The notes under the pieces: generated by a model
Databases searched by the model: none
Seen by the model: the letters and a program-made list of their open reading frames with translations, nothing else
Told to the model about the DNA's origin: nothing
DNA from: a virus
Reading direction: 5' to 3' (one strand)
Virus record (IMG/VR): IMGVR_UViG_3300037485_000429
Coordinates: 1 to 28,243 of that record
DNA length: 28,243 nt
In this document: piece by piece, positions 22,817 through 28,004 of the stretch
How the letters are laid out: the number at the start of each line of letters is the position of its first letter
Numbering within the stretch: position 1 is the first letter of the stretch
Translations under genes and position numbers: made by a program

Positions 22817-23297
22817 TTGCTCTTATTTTTTGTTTGATATTATCAATGGTTCGGTAAAGGAAGGGGGTAGGTATTCCTGTTTGTTTGGATAGTTCACGAT
22901 AGGTGAAATCTTCAAGTATGTATTCTTGAAAGATAAGACGTTCAAATTCGCTCAATCGACTTATCAGAATGTCCAGTTGTTCGTTGGTCATTCGTGCGCC
23001 GAGCCATGTCTTATCAACTTCGTGCGCGTAGTCTTTGAAGTCGCGGCGGTTTCTGTTCCACGCGATAGTCTGTTTGTAGAAAGGACTCGTTGGACTATTG
23101 ACCGACAAATACATAACACGAATTAAGTAGAACTCGAAGTCGCCCGTGTCAATTAGATTCTCGATGTGTTTTGAACCGAACATAGAAAGCAAAGAATCGT
23201 GCAGAAGATCCTCGAAGAATGGTTCTTTACGCGCGATGCTGTAAGCAAGTTCTTTGAAATGCTTATAGTGTCCGTCTATGTAATGGTCAAGTGTCAA
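22794..23297 (-). CDS. Sigma-factor-like protein
   Basis: 167 aa. The N-terminal part (FKELAYSIARKEPFFEDLLH, then a DSLLSMFGSK stretch) looks like sigma region 2 and the C-terminal part has a region 4 helix-turn-helix. The latter includes ISRLSEFERLIFQEYILEDF, then TYRELSKQTGIPTPFLYRTI and DNIKQKIRA. It would direct host RNA polymerase to phage promoters, perhaps those of the late operon. The start is a TTG at 23297: no ATG is in frame, and an upstream stop closes the frame five codons before. TTG overlaps the TGA of the nuclease gene, which suggests coupled translation. Confidence 0.72.
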   Translation of the reverse strand: MTLDHYIDGHYKHFKELAYSIARKEPFFEDLLHDSLLSMFGSKHIENLIDTGDFEFYLIRVMYLSVNSPTSPFYKQTIAWNRNRRDFKDYAHEVDKTWLGARMTNEQLDILISRLSEFERLIFQEYILEDFTYRELSKQTGIPTPFLYRTIDNIKQKIRANVIRKTQ

Positions 23298-23698
23298 CTG
23301 TTGAAGTATTCATCAATAACTTTTATTGCGTCTTCGCTACCTTTACAAATATAAGAACTATAACCTCTGTTTCTTAATTGTTCCTGCCATGACTTTTGTT
23401 CAGGCGACGCAACACCCCCTTTCTCTTTCTTCATTTCAATCGCAAGACCGTGATAGTCTGCGTTTGGTTCGTAGATGAATAGGTCAGGAAAGCCTTTGAC
23501 GTAACCGGTGCGCTTCATCTTGATCGCTTGCAAGTAACTTGTTCGCATACCCCCTGCGGAAGCGCAATAAAGAGCGTGCGGATATGCTAAACGTAGGTAC
23601 TTAATTACAATTTCTTGTTGGTTCGCTTCGCTTTCGGGTGCAATTTTACGCTTGACAACACTTTTTTTGTAACTTTTTTTATATGTCTTGACGTTCAT
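23294..23698 (-). CDS. VRR-NUC-type nuclease (PD-(D/E)XK fold)
   Basis: 134 aa from the ATG at 23698; a TTG at 23704 is a less likely start. The N-terminus is very Lys-rich. The catalytic strip is GFPDLFIYEP (Asp72), then GLAIEMKKEKGG (Glu88, Lys90), followed by SPEQKSWQEQLRNRGYSSYI. This is the classic VRR-NUC order, metal-dependent and active on branched or ended DNA in some members. It opens the operon with the sigma-like gene. In a phage it could resolve replication or recombination intermediates, or cut host DNA. Confidence 0.88.
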   Translation of the reverse strand: MNVKTYKKSYKKSVVKRKIAPESEANQQEIVIKYLRLAYPHALYCASAGGMRTSYLQAIKMKRTGYVKGFPDLFIYEPNADYHGLAIEMKKEKGGVASPEQKSWQEQLRNRGYSSYICKGSEDAIKVIDEYFNS

Positions 23699-23743
23699 TT
23701 TCAATTAGTTATAAATTATTTTCAATTTATTTTCATTTTTTTC

Positions 23744-23773
23744 TTGCTATCTCAAAAGTTTAGCATATATTTG
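23744..23773 (+). promoter_or_regulatory. Bacteroidota-type promoter of the early operon
   Basis: TTG at 23744-23746, 19-base spacer, TATATTTG at 23766-23773, in the 110-base gap between divergent genes. The expected start lies near 23779, about 30 bases before the first gene. The leader is A-rich. TTTAGCATA (23759-23767) just overlaps the -7 box. Confidence 0.75.
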
Positions 23774-23808
23774 TCAAACAATTAAGAAACAAACCAAAGA
23801 TAAACAAA

Positions 23809-24033
23809 ATGAACACAACGAAAACAAACACAGTAAAACAAGTAATTTCACAAGTAGCAGGAATCGCAGTTGACTTTACAATCAGAGGTGAAAAGTCTTT
23901 CACATTTCACTTTGAAGGAAAGAACGAAAGAGCAATGAATAGAATTGCAAACTATTTCCTTTCAGCTAACGCTCAAGTAGAATCAGTTTATGACTTAGAG
24001 TGTGATTATACTTGTGTATTCATTGAAGCATAA
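23809..24033 (+). CDS. First gene of the early operon, hypothetical 74 aa
   Basis: Starts MNTTKTNTVKQVISQVAGIA, then a strand-rich middle VDFTIRGEKSFTFHFEGKNE, a helix with a Met-Asn-Arg start, and an acidic end with two Cys (LECDYTCVF). Its position right behind a strong-looking promoter with an A-rich leader suggests early, abundant expression, as for phage proteins that take over the host. No motif is recognised. Confidence 0.7.
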   Translation: MNTTKTNTVKQVISQVAGIAVDFTIRGEKSFTFHFEGKNERAMNRIANYFLSANAQVESVYDLECDYTCVFIEA

Positions 24034-24046
24034 CAACTAAAATCAA

Positions 24047-24226
24047 ATGAAAAAACAAACTGCCGTTGAATTTTTAATGGAAAAATTATTTGATCCAAGT
24101 TTTATGGTTAAAGAGCAAGTTGATTTTTTTAATCAAGCTAAACAAATAGAAAAAGAGCAACTTGAAGATGCTTATTTAGCTGGAGAATCAAAGGACGAAA
24201 ATTACTACAACGAAACTTATAAATAA
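24047..24226 (+). CDS. Small conserved-type protein, 59 aa
   Basis: Starts ATG at 24047, MKKQTAVEFLMEKLFDPSFM, then a helical KEQVDFFNQAKQIEKEQLED and a final ENYYNETYK. A start TAVEFLxEKL, then A-x-x-x-E-K-E-Q, then D-A-Y plus a YYNETY end, is a pattern I know from many small genes in Bacteroidota phages. The function is unknown. Its codon use is AT-rich compared with neighbours. It follows the previous gene after 13 bases. Confidence 0.7.
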   Translation: MKKQTAVEFLMEKLFDPSFMVKEQVDFFNQAKQIEKEQLEDAYLAGESKDENYYNETYK

Positions 24227-24240
24227 AACCAAATAATCAA

Positions 24241-24354
24241 ATGAAAAAATACTTACTCTACATCGCGCTTCTTTTCGGAGCAATGTTAATCGCAGGAACG
24301 ATTGACGAACAAACAAGACAATTAGAACAAACCCCAAACCACACAACAAAATGA
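24241..24354 (+). CDS. Small membrane or secreted peptide, 37 aa
   Basis: MKKYLLYIALLFGAMLIAGT is a membrane segment or an uncleaved signal-like N-terminus, followed by a Gln/Thr-rich polar tail. It overlaps the next gene by ATGA, which supports translation. The positive-inside start and short tail suggest an inner-membrane peptide. A role in host takeover or superinfection immunity is possible, not shown. Confidence 0.6.
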   Translation: MKKYLLYIALLFGAMLIAGTIDEQTRQLEQTPNHTTK

Positions 24355-24491
24355 ACGCTCGAATCAAAACAAAAAACCAATACACGTTTCCAACTTATAC
24401 TGTTATGATTGGAAGTGAAGTAATCAAAGCGTTCTATTCAAAGAAAGAAGCTCAGCAATTTAGAAACCAATTAAACACAACAAACAAATGA
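24351..24491 (+). CDS. Small hypothetical protein, 46 aa
   Basis: Starts MNARIKTKNQYTFPTYTVMI, two strand-like segments, then a basic helix YSKKEAQQFRNQL and a polar end. It overlaps both neighbours by ATGA (24351 and 24488), an arrangement that would hardly arise by chance in non-coding sequence. The strand-strand-helix plan may be a miniature nucleic-acid-binding or partner protein. Not recognised. Confidence 0.6.
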   Translation: MNARIKTKNQYTFPTYTVMIGSEVIKAFYSKKEAQQFRNQLNTTNK

Positions 24492-24658
24492 AAGTAGAAC
24501 TAATTCAAAAGACAACGCTGACCGATATGTACTACAAGATCGTAGTCAACGGAGAATTTCACATGTCATACAACGACTACGACGAAGCGGTGCGCGCATA
24601 CGACCGCATCAAGACAGCCATTCCACGCGAAGAAGTCATCCTATCAAAAGAAATCTAA
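24488..24658 (+). CDS. Small hypothetical protein, 56 aa
   Basis: Starts MKVELIQKTTLTDMYYKIVV, two strands, then NGEFHMSYNDYDEAVRAYDR with a helix, and ends EEVILSKEI. The strand-strand-helix plan is like the 46-aa gene before it (TYTVMIG-x-E-V and YKIVVNGEF correspond), so the pair may be distant paralogues. Coupled to the previous gene by ATGA. Confidence 0.65.
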   Translation: MKVELIQKTTLTDMYYKIVVNGEFHMSYNDYDEAVRAYDRIKTAIPREEVILSKEI

Positions 24659-24680
24659 AACATCAAATAACAAAAACAAA

Positions 24681-24908
24681 ATGAACAATGAAAAACACTA
24701 TTACGCAACTCCGCTTCTTTTTGAAAGCGACATTCACGAAATTAAAAATGCAATCATTATTGCCCAAAATTATTATGGCGATAAGGGAATTGGAACATTG
24801 GATAGGCATGATTATTATCAAGCGCGAATTGAAGAACTTGAACGAGTATTCAACAAACTTGATTCAGCGGTTTGGAAGGAACTACCAGAACCACCAAAAG
24901 AAATCTAA
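24681..24908 (+). CDS. Hypothetical protein, 75 aa, N-terminal part of a frameshifted gene?
   Basis: Starts MNNEKHYYATPLLFESDIHE and is followed by helices (IKNAIIIAQNYYGDKGIGTL, then DYYQARIEELERVFNKLDSA). It stops at TAA after KELPEPPKEI. A coding-like sequence continues in the +1 frame to 25044, while the next gene starts only at 25055. In this operon gaps are short, so the original gene probably reached 25044. Either a one-base change broke it, or ribosomes shift near CCA-AAA-GAA. The 75-aa part may still be functional. Confidence 0.6.
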   Translation: MNNEKHYYATPLLFESDIHEIKNAIIIAQNYYGDKGIGTLDRHDYYQARIEELERVFNKLDSAVWKELPEPPKEI

Positions 24909-25044
24909 CTTTGTTTGCGTTTATTCGTCAGCGTCAGCATACAACCTAACGCACAACGAGATAAGCGAGAACATTGAAAAATGTCATAAACTTTCGGAAG
25001 CGCGTTGGAACGACAACTTAATTGAATACATTTGCAACAACTAA
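24909..25044 (+). pseudogene. Out-of-frame C-terminal continuation of the gene at 24681
   Basis: A frame without its own start codon, reading SNFVCVYSSASAYNLTHNEI and then SENIEKCHKLSEARWNDNLI up to TAA at 25042. Good codon use and the correct distance to the next gene suggest it was, or is, translated as the end of the preceding gene. It also contains the promoter at 25005. Confidence 0.45.
25005..25034 (+). promoter_or_regulatory. Internal Bacteroidota-type promoter
   Basis: TTG at 25005-25007, 19-base spacer, TACATTTG at 25027-25034, a full match to TAnnTTTG. Transcription would start near 25040, shortly before the gene at 25055, and carry the SSB-like and replication genes. Confidence 0.6.
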
Positions 25045-25054
25045 AATCAAAAAT

Positions 25055-25345
25055 ATGTACTGTCCAAAAATTTCTTATTGTTTTATTGGTGACGACATAC
25101 GCACCTTAAACGAACGAATCAAATCAATTGCGCTCAACTACCACGAAGAAGAAACAGGTTGGTTCGACGTCGCAGAAAAGGAACACTTGGTCTTTGTCGA
25201 CGAACAAGACAATATGTTCACGATCCATTTGCGCGGTCGTTTCTTCCGCAGCGACGAACCCAACTACGACCTTGAATACGTCACACTTGAAAAGGACGGA
25301 ATCAGTTTCAGCTTTGACGTGAATATCTTTGACGACAAGGTTTAA
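25055..25345 (+). CDS. Hypothetical protein, 96 aa
   Basis: Read from the ATG at 25055 (MYCPKISYCFIGDDIRTLNE), chosen because it follows the previous stop by ten bases; an upstream ATG at 25022 overlaps the earlier frame. A helix is followed by strand-rich segments (EHLVFVDEQDNMFTIHLRGR, then a DLEYVTLEKDGISFSFDV end). It is acidic. It lies directly before the SSB-like gene and behind its own promoter, so a replication role is plausible. Not recognised. Confidence 0.65.
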   Translation: MYCPKISYCFIGDDIRTLNERIKSIALNYHEEETGWFDVAEKEHLVFVDEQDNMFTIHLRGRFFRSDEPNYDLEYVTLEKDGISFSFDVNIFDDKV

Positions 25346-25347
25346 CA

Positions 25348-26142
25348 ATGGGTTACTTCAAACGGATAAACGAACAATCCGACATTCACGATAGCCAGTT
25401 GCGACATATCCAAAGCGACGAAGAACTCGCTATAAAGTTCGAACAATATCTAAATCAATTTAATAACAACAAAATAAACAACAACAACATGAGCATCATT
25501 GCACAACAAAACAACAACGGCGGCGGCGGACAAACAGTCCCTGCGGGAACACATGTAGCACGTTGCTACCAAATCATTCACATCGGGACTATTCTCGACA
25601 CCTATCAAGGTGAAGAAAAGCTAGTGAACAAAGTTCGCTTAGTGTTCGAACTACCACTTGAAACCGCAGACTTCGGTAAAGGTGAACAGCCGTTCTCAAT
25701 CGGTCGTGACTTCACACTATCAATGCACGAAAAGAGCGGTTTACGCGCATTCGTTCAGGGTTGGCTTGGCAAAGCATTCAGCGACGCAGAAGCTTCGAAA
25801 TTCGACATCGCTACGCTTCTTGGAAAGGAAGGAATGGTTAACGTAATGCACCGCACAGCGAACACAGGCAGAACCTACGCAGACATCAAAGGAGCGTCGC
25901 CGCTTGTTAAAGGAATGACTTGTCCACCGTTGGTGAACAGCGCGTTTCTTTTAGACTACGACAGCGAAGACTTCGACCTTCGTTTCAAGATGCTTCCAGA
26001 GTGGTTGCAAAACAAGGTGAGTTCTTCTGCTGAATTTAGCAACCGATTAGACCGCGCTGCGGATCAAATGAACAAGGCGAAAGAGATGCTTGAAAAGAGC
26101 GGTTTAGTTTCTACTGACGAAACAGACGATATGCCATTCTAA
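25348..26142 (+). CDS. Single-stranded-DNA-binding-like protein, with N-terminal extra segment
   Basis: 264 aa. The core begins at Met48 (25489, MSIIAQQNNNGGGG) and runs through beta-rich blocks (GTHVARCYQIIHIGTILDTY, then NKVRLVFELPLETADFGKGE). It ends in a helix and an acidic tip SGLVSTDETDDMPF, which copies the C-terminal tip of bacterial SSB (DDDIPF) that recruits partner enzymes. Residues 1-47 read like a separate small protein (MGYFKRINEQSDIHDSQLRH) joined through an Asn-rich linker whose DNA looks like a normal A-rich gene leader. Translation could start at 25348 or at 25489. Confidence 0.72.
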   Translation: MGYFKRINEQSDIHDSQLRHIQSDEELAIKFEQYLNQFNNNKINNNNMSIIAQQNNNGGGGQTVPAGTHVARCYQIIHIGTILDTYQGEEKLVNKVRLVFELPLETADFGKGEQPFSIGRDFTLSMHEKSGLRAFVQGWLGKAFSDAEASKFDIATLLGKEGMVNVMHRTANTGRTYADIKGASPLVKGMTCPPLVNSAFLLDYDSEDFDLRFKMLPEWLQNKVSSSAEFSNRLDRAADQMNKAKEMLEKSGLVSTDETDDMPF

Positions 26143-26149
26143 ATAATAC

Positions 26150-26173
26150 GAGAGGGTTGAAATATACCCTCTC
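26150..26173 (+). terminator. Hairpin after the SSB-like gene
   Basis: Perfect 8-bp stem GAGAGGGT/ACCCTCTC (26150-26157 with 26166-26173), 8-base loop, followed by TAATTTTAA. Weak U run, so partial termination or protection of the upstream message is likely. Confidence 0.5.
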
Positions 26174-26201
26174 TAATTTTAACTTAATAAATCAAAACAC
26201 A

Positions 26202-26495
26202 ATGAAAAAATTAGTATCACTTGAAAACCGCGTTGAGAAACTACTGAAGAAGTATAAATTTCTCCGCAACAACAACAACGCACTTTGCGTGAAAGTTTGG
26301 GAGCAACAGTTCGACGAACGCAAAGACATCACAAGCAACTTCTTCGCTATGTACGAAAGCGGCAAGTACGTCAGCGCGGACAACATAACACGCATTGCAC
26401 GTTTAGTTAAACAATATAATCCAGAACTGCGAGGAACAAATGACAAAGACAATAAGAAAAAAGCACAACTAATTAAACCACTATTAAAGAAATGA
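26202..26495 (+). CDS. Basic helical protein, 97 aa
   Basis: Read from the ATG at 26202 (MKKLVSLENRVEKLLKKYKF), which follows the hairpin and an A-rich leader; an upstream ATG at 26157 lies in the hairpin. The protein is Lys/Arg-rich and helical, with a KVWEQQFDERKDITSNFFAM stretch and a SGKYVSADNITRIARLVKQY stretch, which resembles a helix-turn-helix. DNA binding is plausible. It overlaps the next gene by ATGA. Confidence 0.6.
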   Translation: MKKLVSLENRVEKLLKKYKFLRNNNNALCVKVWEQQFDERKDITSNFFAMYESGKYVSADNITRIARLVKQYNPELRGTNDKDNKKKAQLIKPLLKK

Positions 26496-26887
26496 AAACA
26501 AGAAAAACATTTGATATTAACAGACTTCGTGAATTTTGTAAACTAATAAACGAAGGCTCTGCACCTGCTGAAGCATTAGCAAAATTGAATACTTGCATTG
26601 CTTACGCTACACCTTTGAAAGCATCTGGTATTTATTGGAGAGAACAAGACGGAACGTATAAAGCGGTTGAACGTATTCGCTCTGAACGTTACGACTTGTT
26701 TTTATCCGAAAGAAAAAAGTACAACAAAAGAAATTGGGATCGTCAAGTTCAAAAGAAAAACGAACTAAAAAAACAAGCAACGCTTTTCAACCAACCCAAA
26801 CCAAAGCCAACCGCTCCAACAATGAAGGCGAAACAACCTCAACTTACTTTGATTCAACGCGTGGTAAAATCACTTTTCAAATTATGA
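26492..26887 (+). CDS. Hypothetical basic protein, 131 aa
   Basis: Starts MKTRKTFDINRLREFCKLIN, then a helical EALAKLNTCIAYATPLKASG and a YWREQDGTYKAVERIRSERY block. A basic, Lys/Gln-rich tail with KPKPTAPTMKAKQPQLT follows. The first third is AT-rich in composition and the tail is low-complexity. It overlaps both neighbours by ATGA. It may bind nucleic acid; not recognised. Confidence 0.6.
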   Translation: MKTRKTFDINRLREFCKLINEGSAPAEALAKLNTCIAYATPLKASGIYWREQDGTYKAVERIRSERYDLFLSERKKYNKRNWDRQVQKKNELKKQATLFNQPKPKPTAPTMKAKQPQLTLIQRVVKSLFKL

Positions 26888-27123
26888 ACAAGCAAATCTA
26901 TTCAACGCCATTCGGTCGCCTTGTCAAGATTAACTTCAAGACGCTGACGAAGTTCAAAGCAGCTTTAAGAATCAGCGATCCAACGGCACGACTTTACGTC
27001 ACACACCCAGAGCGAATGAGAATCAAAGACTTCAACAACATTTGCTTACACACGGGACTTTCACGCGAAGAAGTATTCAGCACCTTCACACCAACCAAAC
27101 TAATAAACGAGGAGAATGACTAA
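26884..27123 (+). CDS. Small HTH-like protein, 79 aa
   Basis: Read from the ATG at 26884 (MNKQIYSTPFGRLVKINFKT), which overlaps the previous stop by ATGA; a longer frame from 26734 lies wholly inside the previous gene. The second half, RMRIKDFNNICLHTGLSREE followed by VFSTF, reads like a helix-turn-helix of the Xre type. It overlaps the DnaA-like gene by eight bases. A regulator of replication or of the early operon is possible. Confidence 0.6.
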   Translation: MNKQIYSTPFGRLVKINFKTLTKFKAALRISDPTARLYVTHPERMRIKDFNNICLHTGLSREEVFSTFTPTKLINEEND

Positions 27124-27649
27124 CGAACAAATACGACAGGAACTAATTGACATGATACCCTTCCGTCACATGGAACGCTTCGAAACACTTTGGTTGATGC
27201 TTACGCCACGATACGAACGATTGACAACGGAACAAATCAAGATTCAACAGGAATTGGAGAACGAAAGAGAAATGTTTTGGTCAGCACTCGAAGACATAAC
27301 GTGCAGCGTCTTGGGAATACCTTCGCAGCAATTGTACACACCAACGCGACGACGTGAGATAGTAACCGCACGTCAAGTAATCTTCTTTATTATCCGTCCT
27401 TGCTATCTTCAAAGCTACGAATCAATAGGAAAGCATTACGGCAAGGATCACGCAACGGTTATGCACGGAGTAAAGCAAGTAAGTTGGCAGATTGAATGCG
27501 ACAAGAACTACGCAGCGAACGTTGAACGCATTTGTTTTATACTTAATGAAATGGGTTATGCTAAACCAATGAAGTTTTATACTAAATTTGTCGAGCATTT
27601 AGAACATCAAAAAGAAATCAAACTTAAAAAACAACTAAAAAGAAAATGA
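27116..27649 (+). CDS. DnaA domain IV-like protein, replication initiation candidate
   Basis: 177 aa. Residues about 54-130 match the DNA-binding domain of DnaA: a first helix FWSALEDITCSVLGIPSQQL, then TPTRRREIVTARQVIFFIIR. The DnaA signature follows, YESIGKHYGKDHATVMHGVK (101-120), with DHATV for the usual DHSTV. There is no AAA+ ATPase part. Such stand-alone domains in phages are thought to bind origin boxes and recruit the host helicase loader. The C-terminus is Lys-rich. I did not find a run of DnaA boxes near it. Confidence 0.82.
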   Translation: MTNEQIRQELIDMIPFRHMERFETLWLMLTPRYERLTTEQIKIQQELENEREMFWSALEDITCSVLGIPSQQLYTPTRRREIVTARQVIFFIIRPCYLQSYESIGKHYGKDHATVMHGVKQVSWQIECDKNYAANVERICFILNEMGYAKPMKFYTKFVEHLEHQKEIKLKKQLKRK

Positions 27650-27849
27650 AAAGTGAATTGACATTCTGTCCAAACTGCGAAAGCAAAGAACTCGGAGAAC
27701 GAGTTGATGAAGTATTGCGCGACCAACAACTCGAAGATTGGGACACCGCCTACGAACACGTCGACGACGAAGGAGAAATTAAAGTGTGCTTCGATTGTCA
27801 GGAATGGGACGACGCAGACGACGACGCGAAAGGCGAAGGTTGGGACTAA
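27646..27849 (+). CDS. Small acidic zinc-ribbon-like protein, 67 aa
   Basis: Two Cys pairs, CPNC at residues 8-11 and CFDC at 48-51, would bind one zinc. The rest is rich in Asp and Glu, with DDADDDAK near the end. It overlaps the DnaA-like gene by ATGA. Its stop codon TAA (27847-27849) lies inside the CTAAC arm of the attC-like hairpin that follows, as in integron gene cassettes. It may regulate transcription; not recognised beyond the zinc plan. Confidence 0.65.
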   Translation: MKSELTFCPNCESKELGERVDEVLRDQQLEDWDTAYEHVDDEGEIKVCFDCQEWDDADDDAKGEGWD

Positions 27850-27942
27850 CGTTTTTGCAGGTAGGCGATAGTGCCGCTTACCACAAACTTTAAATAAAAG
27901 CACTCAGGCTCATAGCGGCATTTTGCCTACCTGCTGTTAGGT
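27846..27942 (+). other. attC-like imperfect palindrome (cassette recombination site candidate)
   Basis: Nested arms on one strand: CTAAC (27846-27850) with GTTAG (27936-27940), GCAGGTAGGC (27857-27866) with GCCTACCTGC (27925-27934), and TGCCGCT (27872-27878) with AGCGGCA (27914-27920), around a 35-base loop. The right end GTTAGGT fits the attC core GTTRRRY fully. The left end GACTAAC fits RYYYAAC in six of seven positions. An outer short arm, an unequal spacer, an inner long arm and a loop are the plan of a folded attC site. Alternatives are a REP-type hairpin, a single-strand transposon end, or a large terminator. Confidence 0.5.
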
Positions 27943-28004
27943 GTCTGGTTTTAAATTTCTTTTTTTAGGTGGGGTGCGGTGGGTTTAATTTTAACAATAA
28001 TAAT

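Noticed and set aside
23346-23353. TATATTTG on the minus strand inside the nuclease gene
   Set aside because: No TTG at a suitable distance upstream and located within a coding region.
24688-24908. Alternative +1 frame starting MKNTITQLRFFLK
   Set aside because: Its first half is low-quality sequence overlapping the better 75-aa gene. Only the part after 24908 looks coding and is reported as the shifted continuation.
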